Assembly: GCA_937876355.1 (NCBI GenBank)
Contig: CALFHN010000042.1
Coordinates: 1-64,000, forward strand
Direction: 5' to 3'
Source: an uncultured Bacteroidota bacterium
GTDB taxonomy: Bacteria; Bacteroidota; Rhodothermia; Rhodothermales; UBA10348
Length of the DNA stretch: 64,000 bases
Both the position numbers and the translations under genes were made by a program. Below, one piece after another: positions 26,981-35,885 of the stretch (positions within the stretch are counted from its first letter, which is position 1; each line of letters begins with the position of its first letter). A model generated the notes under the pieces. The model did not search any database, was not told the DNA's origin, and was given only the letters and a program-made list of their open reading frames with translations.

Positions 26981-27955
26981 GTGCCTCAGTTGATGAACAT
27001 GCCTGATTATAAACTTGATGGACGCTTAGAGCAATCCACGAGCTCCCCATTGATTATTGGATTTCTTGGGCTGGTGGTGGCATTTGTCCTGTTCCAAGGA
27101 ATAAGCTTGGTCGTTACCCTCGGAATTCTATTGAGCTCGGATATTAGTTTGTCCGACATGATGGGGGATTTGGATCAGGTCTTGTCAGACAATGCGGCTT
27201 CTATCCTGGTTGCCAACACGATTGGCCAATTTTTCGGGCTACTGATTCCTGCAATCCTTATAACTCGACTCCATTCATCGAACTGGAAGTCGTATTTGCG
27301 TTTGCGAGGTGTGGATGGGAGGGTGCTTGCCCTATCGATTGTGGCCCTATTTGCATTGATACCTCTCGTGCAATGGTTTGGAGTAATGAGCGATTCACTA
27401 CCATGGCCGGACTCAATCCGCAGTTTTGAAAAGTCTCAAATGGATTTGATTGAGGGGATTTTAACAAAGGATTTCCCCCTGCTGTTCACGATCGCCATGC
27501 TTGCCCTCACCCCGGCTATCTGTGAAGAGATCCTTTTTCGCGGTTATTTTCAGCGGCAAGCTGAGCGAAGTCAAGGTATTGTTTGGGGTATTATCCTTTC
27601 TGGAGTGGTGTTTGGGCTATATCATATGCGTCTCACTCAAGCCATTCCTCTTTCAATGCTCGGAGTGTTCATGGCCTATTTGACCTGGCGTACTAACAGT
27701 ATTTTGCCAGCCATGTTAGTTCATTTAGCAAATAACTCTTTTGCCGCTGTCCTCGGGAAATTCGCCTCCAAAGACGGAGCTACGATTGACCTCGAGACCT
27801 TCGAAATGCCCCTAATTGTAGTTATTCCAGCCACAATCGTGCTGATAGGAGTGTTGGTGGTATTACATCGTCTTTCCATCGAAGCTGAGCATTCCGATGT
27901 GCAAAATTTGGGATCGGCAGTAGTATTGAAACCAGAAGATAGCGGGATAGTCTAG
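26981..27955 (+). CDS. CPBP family intramembrane metalloprotease
   Basis: The 324-residue polytopic protein has the CPBP (Abi/CAAX-protease-like) motifs: EEILFRGYF (EExxxR), then FGLYHM, then HLANN. Flanking helices are at about 25-50, 65-90, 110-130, 165-185 and 275-300. Members cleave within the membrane (Rce1-like) or act in peptide maturation and immunity; the substrate here is unknown. The start could be GTG 26981 or ATG 26993. The following DUF2007-like gene and cdsA are close behind, suggesting co-transcription. As it sits next to a sigma-like gene, regulated proteolysis of an anti-sigma is a possibility only. Confidence 0.88.
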   Translation: MPQLMNMPDYKLDGRLEQSTSSPLIIGFLGLVVAFVLFQGISLVVTLGILLSSDISLSDMMGDLDQVLSDNAASILVANTIGQFFGLLIPAILITRLHSSNWKSYLRLRGVDGRVLALSIVALFALIPLVQWFGVMSDSLPWPDSIRSFEKSQMDLIEGILTKDFPLLFTIAMLALTPAICEEILFRGYFQRQAERSQGIVWGIILSGVVFGLYHMRLTQAIPLSMLGVFMAYLTWRTNSILPAMLVHLANNSFAAVLGKFASKDGATIDLETFEMPLIVVIPATIVLIGVLVVLHRLSIEAEHSDVQNLGSAVVLKPEDSGIV

Positions 27956-27996
27956 CAGAGCAAGTCCTAATTTTCAACAAACGCAAGGAGGGAGAT

Positions 27997-28320
27997 ATGA
28001 CACAGGCACGATTTGACGGCTGGGTGTCCGTATTTGATAGCGGGACAGATTATGAAGCAGAGATGGCTAGGGACCGGCTAACGGACTCGGGAATCCACGC
28101 TGTAATCATGGCAAAAAAAGACAGTTCCTTCAAGCTTACTCATGGCGCGCTGTCTCGAATTTACATCCTCGTGGCACCCCAATTTGAAGTGCAAGCAAAC
28201 ACCGTTTTGCAATCAGATGCATTCACGACCGAAGAACTGACAGAAATAGCCTTGTCCACAGATCCAGAGGCTGTTGAACCTCCTCTTTCTGGAGCAAGTG
28301 GGAATGGGGAAGCGGGATGA
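27997..28320 (+). CDS. DUF2007-like small protein
   Basis: The 107-residue product is preceded by a clear ribosome-binding site (AAGGAGGGAGAT before ATG), one of the few strong ones in the window. The pattern VSVFDSGTDYEAEMARDRLTDSGI and a later YILVAPQFEVQA resemble the short DUF2007 (putative signal-transducing) fold, where one strand-helix unit follows another. Function unknown. It overlaps cdsA by four bases (ATGA at 28317-28320). Confidence 0.7.
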   Translation: MTQARFDGWVSVFDSGTDYEAEMARDRLTDSGIHAVIMAKKDSSFKLTHGALSRIYILVAPQFEVQANTVLQSDAFTTEELTEIALSTDPEAVEPPLSGASGNGEAG

Positions 28321-29144
28321 AACAAGGCCAAACGAGAATTCTAACGGCGTTGGTGGGTATTCCATTTGTGTTGGGTTTAGTGTGGCTTGGAGGCTGGTAT
28401 TTTTTTGGTCTCATAACATTAATCGCTCTAGGTGCCCAATTTGAGCTCGTTCGAATGCTACAATCCTCCAAGTGGCAAGTAAGTTTATTATGGACCCTGA
28501 TATTGGGTGGGACGGTTGTTTTGCGACCAGTACTACCCATGTGGGAAGGATGGATGTTGTTCGTCACACTGCTATTTGCGGTATTTCAGCTTCGCAGTGG
28601 ACCCGACAGAATTCAAGAGAGAATGGCTTCGTCCATTTTGTGCGCCATTTATCCTGTCTTGATGATCAGTTTTTTGATTGATATTCAGGAGGCGGCCCAC
28701 TTCGCGCTTGGAGAAGGAGGTGCCTTTTGGCTCATGTTGTTGTTATTGGGTTTGATTTGGGCGACAGATACCGGCGCGTACTACACCGGCAAATCTATCG
28801 GCAAACGCAAATTAGCCCCTTCCATTTCCCCGAATAAAACATGGGAAGGAACTATAGGAGGGCTCGTATTGGCCTTTATTGTGGGAAGTGTTTTTAAGAC
28901 CACTTTGCTTCCAGAATTGAGTTGGATAGATGTGACCGTCTTGGCCTTTTTAGGAGGTGCATGGGGGCAAATGGGAGATTTGTTGGAAAGTGCGTTTAAA
29001 AGGAGCGTAGGAGTGAAGGATTCAGGTTCAGTATTACCGGGGCATGGCGGACTGTTGGATCGATTCGATTCCTTAATTTTCACAGCGCCAGCTTATTACC
29101 TATACCTCTTTTACGTGACGGACTTGATTGGTCGTTCTTTTTAG
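28317..29144 (+). CDS. cdsA: phosphatidate cytidylyltransferase CdsA
   Basis: Makes CDP-diacylglycerol from phosphatidic acid and CTP at the inner membrane, the branch point for phospholipids. The 275-residue polytopic product carries the family signature near its C terminus: SPNKTWEGTIGG, GDLLESAFKRSVGVKDS and LPGHGGLLDRFDSL, with the acidic metal-binding residues in place. It is coupled to the upstream DUF2007-like gene by ATGA. Confidence 0.95.
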   Translation: MKQGQTRILTALVGIPFVLGLVWLGGWYFFGLITLIALGAQFELVRMLQSSKWQVSLLWTLILGGTVVLRPVLPMWEGWMLFVTLLFAVFQLRSGPDRIQERMASSILCAIYPVLMISFLIDIQEAAHFALGEGGAFWLMLLLLGLIWATDTGAYYTGKSIGKRKLAPSISPNKTWEGTIGGLVLAFIVGSVFKTTLLPELSWIDVTVLAFLGGAWGQMGDLLESAFKRSVGVKDSGSVLPGHGGLLDRFDSLIFTAPAYYLYLFYVTDLIGRSF

Positions 29145-29234
29145 CAGGAACGTCCGTAAACCCGCGTAGGTACAAAAGTTAACTTTAGCACTAACACCCA
29201 AGAATCAGGGAGCTTAGCAAAGAAAGATTATATC

Positions 29235-29435
29235 ATGGGTTTATTTACACCAAATAGGAACATTAAGCGAAAAAAATTCGAATATGAGCCTAGATTTTAC
29301 AACCCCCAAAAGGATGAAAAATTAAAGCAGCGAATGCGGGTGCAACGGCACGTTGGAAAGCGCAGAAAGTCGTCCGGAATTATCTATTTTGTGATTCTTT
29401 TTATAATGGCGATCTACGTTTATTCCATTATGTAA
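29235..29435 (+). CDS. small conserved basic protein with C-terminal membrane helix
   Basis: The 66-residue product is very basic in its first 45 residues (IKRKKFEYEPRFYNPQKDEK, then RHVGKRRKSSG) and ends in one hydrophobic helix (IIYFVILFIMAIYVYSIM). The FxYxPRFYxPxK pattern recurs in small proteins of Bacteroidota near mutL; function unknown. ATG at 29235, separated from cdsA by 90 bp. Confidence 0.75.
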   Translation: MGLFTPNRNIKRKKFEYEPRFYNPQKDEKLKQRMRVQRHVGKRRKSSGIIYFVILFIMAIYVYSIM

Positions 29436-29529
29436 TGAAATTGGTTGGTTTTGATTCAAGCCACGTGTTGACAAAAGAGGTTACAAGCTGAGCGAGCAAG
29501 ACGAACACATTCTGTTGGACGAAGAAATA

Positions 29530-31344
29530 ATGGACGAAGAAGTTGGCAATATCATTCAAGTAATGTCGATCTCCTTAGCAAACAAAATTGCTGCGGGAGA
29601 AGTTGTGCAGCGCCCAGCTTCGGTAGTTAAAGAGTTGGTAGAGAACGCATTAGATGCTGGCGCTGACGAGATCGTCGTAAATTTATTGGAAGCCGGAAGT
29701 ATTCTGATTCAGGTGGTTGATAACGGGTGTGGGATGACGTCTGCAGATGCTAAAGTCTGTTTTACTCGGCATGCTACGAGTAAGATCAGGTCTGTCGAAG
29801 ATCTGGAAAATATCCATACCCTAGGTTTTAGGGGGGAAGCACTTGCTTCCATTGCCTCTGTTTCTCAGGTTGAGCTACAAACAGGCCAGAGTTCGACCCA
29901 ACCTGGTTTCCGGCTTCGTATTGATGGAGGCGAATTCGTAGAAGAGGGGCCAAGTGCTCCGATTCGGGGTTCTTCCATATCGATTCGTAATCTATTCTAT
30001 AACGTTCCCGCACGACGCAATTTTCTCAAGCGTCCTCAGACCGAGCTGAAGCATATTTTGGATATGATCCAAGTGCTGGCTTTATCGCATCCCGAGGTTG
30101 GTTTTCGAGTTGATCAAGACAAAAATACGCTAATCGAAGTTCGAGGAGGGTTTTCCACTGATCCTTGGGAGCAATTAAAAGAGCGGGTGGTCGAGTTGAC
30201 TTCCACTTCTAGAGATCATTCTCTGATTGAAGTGGATGAGGCAACGAGTTACCTCTCTGTTCGAGGGCTGCTCGAGGCTCCAAATCATGCTCGAAGAACC
30301 CGTGGGCTACAATTTTTATTCGTCAACGGACGTTTCGTCCGGCACAGATACATTGAGCACGCTGTGTTATCGGCGTTCGAATATGTACTGCCAGAGGGAT
30401 CTTACCCGTTTTTTGTTCTGTTTCTGGACATCGACCCGCGCCACGTTGACGTAAACGTGCATCCCGCAAAATCCGAAGTCAAATTTGATGATGAACGTGG
30501 GGTCTATGGGATGTTACGGGCTGTTGTTAGAAGGGCATTGGGAATGGCGTTGAAAACGCCTGATATTTCCGTTTCAAAGCCGCTTTTAGGAATGGACCTC
30601 GATTTGAATCATAGTTTTGAAAAAGACCCTCAAGACTTTCGAAACAGGCCATCGTATTCTTCGGAGCCCTCACCCTCATGGATTGCCGATGCGACTCATG
30701 CATTGCTTCGAGGCGCGGTTACCGTCGCTGCACCGCACTCAGAAATGAAAGTTGGTCGGCCAGGCGGCGTTGGCGAAGAAGGCCTTCTGTGGCAACTCCA
30801 CGACACGTACATTCTAACACAAATCCGGTCAGGCCTTGTGATCATCGATCAGCAGGCCGCGCACGAAAGGATTTTATTTGAACAAGCGTCTGCCTGTCTT
30901 GAAGAAGGTTTTGGATTGAGTCAGCAACTCCTCTTCCCACGAAAAATGGAGTTATCCGCTTCCGATTTCGCGCTTTTGCAAGATCTCATTCCCGATTTGA
31001 AAAGGCTAGGATTCGACGTGGAATTACAGTCTTCAAGCACCGTAATCATTAAAGGTGTTCCTGCAGATATCGCCACAGGCGATGAAAGGAGCGTTCTGGA
31101 TGAAATAATCGACCAGTATCGATTGTTCGAGCGTGTCGAAAAGTTATCAGGAAGAGAAAACCTAGCTCGATCAATGGCCCGAAGAGGGGCCGTCCGGGCG
31201 GGAAATAAGCTAAGCCCGAAGGAAATGCGCGGACTCATCGATCAATTGTTTGAATGTCAGTTGCCCTACGCTAGCCCGGACGGCCGCCCAACCATGATTA
31301 CCTTATCGGGTGAAGAACTTCGTGAACGATTTGACAAGCGATAG
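29530..31344 (+). CDS. mutL: DNA mismatch repair protein MutL
   Basis: Couples MutS mismatch recognition to downstream repair. The N-terminal GHKL ATPase carries LANKIAAGEVVQRPASVVKE, ENALDAGA, DNGCGM and RGEALASIASVS. The C-terminal dimerisation domain begins near LLWQLHDTYIL. The endonuclease motif DQHAxxE is replaced by DQQAAHERILFEQ, which keeps the DQ-A-HER core typical of MutL with nuclease potential. Another match is QLFECQLPYASPDGRPTMI, close to the C-terminal CPHGRP zinc motif with Cys/His partly altered (YASPDGRP). ATG 29530 is preferred; TTG 29515 is also in frame. Confidence 0.95.
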   Translation: MDEEVGNIIQVMSISLANKIAAGEVVQRPASVVKELVENALDAGADEIVVNLLEAGSILIQVVDNGCGMTSADAKVCFTRHATSKIRSVEDLENIHTLGFRGEALASIASVSQVELQTGQSSTQPGFRLRIDGGEFVEEGPSAPIRGSSISIRNLFYNVPARRNFLKRPQTELKHILDMIQVLALSHPEVGFRVDQDKNTLIEVRGGFSTDPWEQLKERVVELTSTSRDHSLIEVDEATSYLSVRGLLEAPNHARRTRGLQFLFVNGRFVRHRYIEHAVLSAFEYVLPEGSYPFFVLFLDIDPRHVDVNVHPAKSEVKFDDERGVYGMLRAVVRRALGMALKTPDISVSKPLLGMDLDLNHSFEKDPQDFRNRPSYSSEPSPSWIADATHALLRGAVTVAAPHSEMKVGRPGGVGEEGLLWQLHDTYILTQIRSGLVIIDQQAAHERILFEQASACLEEGFGLSQQLLFPRKMELSASDFALLQDLIPDLKRLGFDVELQSSSTVIIKGVPADIATGDERSVLDEIIDQYRLFERVEKLSGRENLARSMARRGAVRAGNKLSPKEMRGLIDQLFECQLPYASPDGRPTMITLSGEELRERFDKR

Positions 31345-32749
31345 CTTGGTTCTGCCTGTCTGGAAAGAAAACAAGCCAATCTTGGTCGCGATAAGTGGCG
31401 GAGTTGATTCGGTTGTCCTGGCCCATTTGTTATATCACAGCGGCATTCCCATTCAATTGGCTCACGTCAACTATGGCCTTCGAGGGGATGAATCCCAAAA
31501 GGACGAACGGTTTGTGGCTGATTTTGCCTCAAAACACGGAATTTCTTTGCATGTGCTTAACGCTGCGCCTCAGCGTACATCTTCCGGCTCTGTTCAAACA
31601 TGGGCTAGGGAGGTTCGGTATACGTGGTTTGGTGAATTATGTGAATCACTGGGAATTACCAGTGTGGCTGTAGGTCACCATATGGATGATCAGCTAGAGA
31701 CCATGCTCTTGAACTTGTTGAGGGGAACTGGGCTTGCGGGACTATCTGGAATGAAAGCTTCTAGGCCGCTCGGTTTTCATTGCCAGTTGATTCGGCCTCT
31801 TTTATCCATTTCCAGGGCTGAGATACTGAATTATGCCGCCGTTCACGGCCTGGTATGGAGGGAAGATTCATCTAATAAAGATGGGCGGTACGCCCGGAAT
31901 CAACTTCGAAAAGAGCTTTCAGAAATGGCCCCGCATGACTATTCGGCATTTTTAGAAGCTGGAATCATGCTCCAAAAGAGGGTGGTCCAAATTCGCCAAG
32001 CTATAGTGGTGCATTGTTTTGGCGCGCCTAAACAAGTAGAGGGGACCGATTTTTTGGTACCTGCGTCACGTCTTTCAGAACACGTTCTATCGTTAGATTT
32101 TTTAAGTTCTTATCCCGCGTGGGCGAGGGGATGGATGATTTTAGAAATTGTGCAGAGGATGGATCCTGAAGCACCCCGGAGGGCATCTGTCATAAAACGT
32201 GTGAACCGGCTGGCTACTGCGCCAGCTGGGAGGACGGCGACGTTTGGGACAGTAAAAGTGTGGAAGGAACGTGAGGCACTTAGGTTTTTGGGGACGAACG
32301 TGGATGTAGATGCTACACCCAAAGAAACTCCCATTCCCGTAATACTACTACCGGACGAGTCTTTCATGACGTTGGTTGAGGATGGAGAAGTTTACGGTTC
32401 GATTGCAGAGGTGTCTTTCGAAAACATTCCAAAAAATCGATCGAAAGAGGCATTCTTGGATGCAGATAAACTATTGTTTCCCTTGATGTTACGAAGATGG
32501 AAACCAGGCGATCGTTTCACCCCATTTGGAATGACTGGGTCTCAAAAGTTGAAATCGTTTCTGACCAACCAAAAAGTACCATCGAGTAACCGCAAAGATA
32601 TTCGAGTACTTCTTTCAGGCGGTCAAATTGTATGGATCGTGGGCCACAGAATAGATAATCGCTACAAAATTGACTCCCAAACATCACGTGTAGTGCACGT
32701 TAAATGGAGATCCAAAGTGAGCGAAGAAAAAGCCAAAGATATCAGGTAA
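31310..32749 (+). CDS. tilS: tRNA(Ile)-lysidine synthase TilS
   Basis: Converts C34 of tRNA-Ile(CAU) to lysidine with ATP and lysine, so that the tRNA reads AUA. The 479-residue product has the PP-loop SGGVDSVVLAHLL near residues 29-41, HVNYGLRGDES, then GHHMDDQLETMLLNLLRG. It also has the C-terminal TilS domain RRWKPGDRFTPFGM...KLKSFL. The start (GTG 31310) lies inside the end of mutL, giving a 35-bp overlap in a different frame. The end overlaps a possible longer form of hpt. Confidence 0.95.
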   Translation: MKNFVNDLTSDSLVLPVWKENKPILVAISGGVDSVVLAHLLYHSGIPIQLAHVNYGLRGDESQKDERFVADFASKHGISLHVLNAAPQRTSSGSVQTWAREVRYTWFGELCESLGITSVAVGHHMDDQLETMLLNLLRGTGLAGLSGMKASRPLGFHCQLIRPLLSISRAEILNYAAVHGLVWREDSSNKDGRYARNQLRKELSEMAPHDYSAFLEAGIMLQKRVVQIRQAIVVHCFGAPKQVEGTDFLVPASRLSEHVLSLDFLSSYPAWARGWMILEIVQRMDPEAPRRASVIKRVNRLATAPAGRTATFGTVKVWKEREALRFLGTNVDVDATPKETPIPVILLPDESFMTLVEDGEVYGSIAEVSFENIPKNRSKEAFLDADKLLFPLMLRRWKPGDRFTPFGMTGSQKLKSFLTNQKVPSSNRKDIRVLLSGGQIVWIVGHRIDNRYKIDSQTSRVVHVKWRSKVSEEKAKDIR

Positions 32750-32805
32750 GATCCCTTATTTTGACGTTGTCTAACCTGGACACTTTATCACCAGCCCAAA
32801 TTAGA

Positions 32806-33399
32806 ATGGAAGCTACTTTTCTCGTCCACGATGAACAAACGGTAATTATCCGAGGCGAACGATTCAGAAAGTATCTGACTTCAGAGACGCTTAATAGCCG
32901 GACTCTAGAGATTGGGCAACAAATTTCGGCCGATTACGAGGGAAAAAAACCCATTTTGATCGGCGTTTTGAATGGAGCGTTCATTTTTTTAGCAGATTTG
33001 ATGCGATCGATCCAAATTGACTGCGAAGTCGATTTTTTAAAGCTGTCTTCTTACGGGGCGCAGAAAATATCATCGGGCGAAGTCAAAGAACTAAAACATA
33101 TTGATGCTACTATTACGGGGCGGCACGTGATTGTGGTTGAGGATATTGTAGATACAGGATTGTCCATGGAGTTCATTTTAGCCAAACTCGCGGTCGACAA
33201 ACCTGCTTCGTTAAAGGTTGCTACACTACTCCATAAATTTGAAGCGACTAAAGTGGACGTCCAATTGGATTATGTTGGGTTTCGGATTAAAAACCATTTT
33301 GTTGTGGGCTACGGGCTCGATTATGGTCAAGTTGGCCGAAACCTGGCTGACATTTATATATTGGAAGAACAGCATGGTGAGGCCACAGGAGTCAAATGA
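32806..33399 (+). CDS. hpt: hypoxanthine phosphoribosyltransferase
   Basis: Salvages hypoxanthine/guanine to IMP/GMP with PRPP. From ATG 32806 the product is 197 residues, the normal family size, with IGVLNGAFIFLADL, the PRPP motif VVEDIVDTGLS, and the C-terminal FVVGYGLDYGQVGRNL. The frame is open upstream to 32704 and would overlap tilS, but that adds a poorly conserved basic stretch. The stop overlaps the start of the tryptophan dioxygenase gene (ATGA, 33396-33399). Confidence 0.93.
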   Translation: MEATFLVHDEQTVIIRGERFRKYLTSETLNSRTLEIGQQISADYEGKKPILIGVLNGAFIFLADLMRSIQIDCEVDFLKLSSYGAQKISSGEVKELKHIDATITGRHVIVVEDIVDTGLSMEFILAKLAVDKPASLKVATLLHKFEATKVDVQLDYVGFRIKNHFVVGYGLDYGQVGRNLADIYILEEQHGEATGVK

Positions 33400-34505
33400 A
33401 AAAACCTCACGAAGCGCTCTATTACGGAGATTACCTGCAACTCTCTAAGCTGCTGGATTCCCAGCTTTTAAAATCGGGAGAGGACGGTCCACCTGCACAT
33501 GATGAAATGCTTTTTATAATCGTACATCAGACGTACGAATTATGGTTTAAGCAGATACTGTGGGAAATGGACGGAGTTTTTAAAGTTCTAGACGGCGCCA
33601 TTGTTGAGGAAAAAGCACTTGGAAAAGCGATTGCGCATCTCGAGCGTATTGTTTCTATTCAACGCGTTTTGACGCAGCAAATTGACGTCCTCGAAACGAT
33701 GACGCCATTGGATTTTTTAGATTTTAGAGACTATTTAGTGCCGGCATCTGGATTTCAGAGCGCTCAGTGGCGCCTAATGGAAAACAGGCTTGGGATGCGG
33801 GTTCAAGATCGTCACGCTTATACGACGAGTTCTTACACCTCAAGATTTTCGGAGTCGGATCGGGACCGAGTGGAATCCACGGAAAAAGAAATAAACTTGT
33901 TCGATCTCGTACAGTCGTGGTTAGAACGGACACCATTTATCCAATTCGGGACATTCGATTTCTGGGATGCTTATCGAGAAGCGGTAGATAGAATGCTTCA
34001 GTCCGATGAGTCTTTGATCCGGGAAAATCCAACCCTTACCAAGGACGAAATCGCGGCACAAATTGGCAATTTGAAACGAACATCCTTTCATTTTGCTGCC
34101 CTGTTTGATAAAGATCAGTATGCGGAATTGATCAAAAAAGGTGAAATGAGGATCTCTCACCGGGCGCTTCAAGCTGCATTATTGATCCATTTATATCGTG
34201 ATGAACCAATTTTACACCTTCCGTTCCGCCTATTGCAGGTTTTAGGAGATATCGACGAAAACTTTACTACGTGGCGCAGCAGGCATGCTCAGATGGTGAA
34301 ACGAATGATTGGGACCAAAATTGGGACCGGTGGAAGCTCGGGTCACGAATACCTGAGAAAAGTGGCTGAGAATAATCGGGTCTTTGGAGACATGATCAAC
34401 ATGTCGACTTTTTTCATTCCGCGCTCTGAATTGCCTGAGTTGCCGGAAGAGGTCGCCAAACAGCTTGGATTTTACTGGAGGCCTGAATCCAACTCAGGAA
34501 GTTGA
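33396..34505 (+). CDS. kynA: tryptophan 2,3-dioxygenase
   Basis: Haem enzyme that opens the indole ring of tryptophan to N-formylkynurenine, the first step of the kynurenine route. The 369-residue product has the signature HDEMLFIIVHQTYELWFKQ (35-53), with the active-site His44, and the C-terminal part with WRSRHAQMV (haem-ligand His near 300) and GTGGSSGHEYL. Its length is nearer the animal enzymes than the roughly 280-residue proteobacterial ones. It sits at the end of the mutL-tilS-hpt string by ATGA overlap, while the other pathway genes are on the opposite strand. Its last 34 bases overlap the 3' end of the monooxygenase gene. Confidence 0.96.
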   Translation: MKKPHEALYYGDYLQLSKLLDSQLLKSGEDGPPAHDEMLFIIVHQTYELWFKQILWEMDGVFKVLDGAIVEEKALGKAIAHLERIVSIQRVLTQQIDVLETMTPLDFLDFRDYLVPASGFQSAQWRLMENRLGMRVQDRHAYTTSSYTSRFSESDRDRVESTEKEINLFDLVQSWLERTPFIQFGTFDFWDAYREAVDRMLQSDESLIRENPTLTKDEIAAQIGNLKRTSFHFAALFDKDQYAELIKKGEMRISHRALQAALLIHLYRDEPILHLPFRLLQVLGDIDENFTTWRSRHAQMVKRMIGTKIGTGGSSGHEYLRKVAENNRVFGDMINMSTFFIPRSELPELPEEVAKQLGFYWRPESNSGS

Positions 34506-35842
34506 AGGACCAAGCGCTCTGCCAGGGCCCAATCTATCGCCTCAAAGTCAGAAGTGTCCTCGCAGAGTGAAAGAAGCAATTCGGATTGCTGCCGCCCTAT
34601 ATCTTGAACCATTTTATAGGGTAACAGCTCGAAAGAGACGAGCGAATAGCGGGGCTTAAACCGATTTGGGTATCGATTTTCCAATTCCAGTGCAACGCGG
34701 CGGCGAAGTCTAAAGGAATCGTCTGCCACTAGGTCTCGCATCTCGATATAATTTTCCAGCGCCATGTCGGCAATGGCGTTCGTATTTGGGTTACGAATGG
34801 CTTCAAAATCAGCCAACAGCTGTGGCCAGTCCGCGGCCAAAGACGCATCTAACATGTCAAAAAGCACCGAAACGTCTTCGAATGCACAATTCATCCCTTG
34901 CCCAAAAAATGGAACAACGGCGTGGGCAGCATCCCCAAGAATCAAGCTGTGGCCACTGCTGGTCCAGGGATCACATCTAATTGTTCCAAGACTTCCTGTG
35001 GGATTGCCGAAAAAATCGAGTTCAAGGTTTGGTAATAGTGGAACGACGTCTCCAAATTGTTCTTTGAAAAAAGAGTTTAGAGCGGACGGGTCCATTAGTT
35101 GATTAAACCCAGGATTTCCGTCTTTCGGAAGAAAAAGGGTACAGGTAAACGAATGGTCCAAGTTTGGGAGGGCAATGAGCATGTACGTACCCCTGGGCCA
35201 GATATGAAGCGCCTCGTAAGGCAAGGCGTAGTCCCCATTAGGAAGAGGTGGGATCTCCAATTCTTTATACCCATGCTCCAACATGTCACTTGAAAATCCG
35301 CTAGAATCTTCCAGTTTCAGACTCTTTCGGATAATCGATCCGGCACCATCCGCTCCAAAAAGCACGTCGTAAGAATGCTGTGACAGCGTTTTATTCGAAT
35401 CCCGAACGAAGATTATTTTTTCATTTGGCGACACTTGTTCCACAGAACTCTCAAAATGAAGCTGGATGTTGGGGTGTGAGGATGCCTCCTCAAGTAATAA
35501 ACGATTTAGCCCTGGTCGGGAAATAGAGCGAATGAATTCGTGAGGATGCCGGCTGTAGGGTTGAAAATTGGTGTCACCTTGCAGGTCGTGAATCAACCGA
35601 CCTCGCATCGGAATTGTATGATCGAGGGCTTTCTTAGACAGGCCTACTTTTTCCAACGCGTGTATCCCGCGCCTCGAAAGGGCGAGATTGATCGAGCGCC
35701 CCCCAGGAGCTGCCTTTCCCCTAAGGTCAGATCTTTTTTCAAATACAGTTACGCGGTATCCACGCTGCGCCAAACCAAGGGCTAATAATGCCCCAGCAAG
35801 ACCGCCTCCAGCAATAACCGCATGTAAAGTTGACCGTGACAC
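34472..35842 (-). CDS. kmo: kynurenine 3-monooxygenase
   Basis: FAD and NADPH-dependent hydroxylation of kynurenine to 3-hydroxykynurenine. The 456-residue product has the dinucleotide fold AGGGLAGALLALGLAQRG near 10-27, the family motif GRSINLALSRRGI near 48-60, and the second FAD motif GDAAHAVVPFFGQGMNCAFED near 295. The C terminus lacks an obvious long membrane anchor. It is the last gene of the minus-strand cluster, 43 bp after the kynureninase gene. Its 3' end overlaps kynA, which comes the other way. Confidence 0.95.
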   Translation of the reverse strand: MSRSTLHAVIAGGGLAGALLALGLAQRGYRVTVFEKRSDLRGKAAPGGRSINLALSRRGIHALEKVGLSKKALDHTIPMRGRLIHDLQGDTNFQPYSRHPHEFIRSISRPGLNRLLLEEASSHPNIQLHFESSVEQVSPNEKIIFVRDSNKTLSQHSYDVLFGADGAGSIIRKSLKLEDSSGFSSDMLEHGYKELEIPPLPNGDYALPYEALHIWPRGTYMLIALPNLDHSFTCTLFLPKDGNPGFNQLMDPSALNSFFKEQFGDVVPLLPNLELDFFGNPTGSLGTIRCDPWTSSGHSLILGDAAHAVVPFFGQGMNCAFEDVSVLFDMLDASLAADWPQLLADFEAIRNPNTNAIADMALENYIEMRDLVADDSFRLRRRVALELENRYPNRFKPRYSLVSFELLPYKMVQDIGRQQSELLLSLCEDTSDFEAIDWALAERLVLQLPELDSGLQ

Positions 35843-35885
35843 TACGTTTTTAGGGGGAAATTTGAGGTTTTTGGAAGTGGTAAGC

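Noticed and set aside
31189-31285. 12-bp inverted repeat in mutL (GGCCGTCCGGGC and GCCCGGACGGCC, about 73 bp apart)
   Set aside because: Arms are short and far apart, and both fall on family-conserved codons; likely chance.
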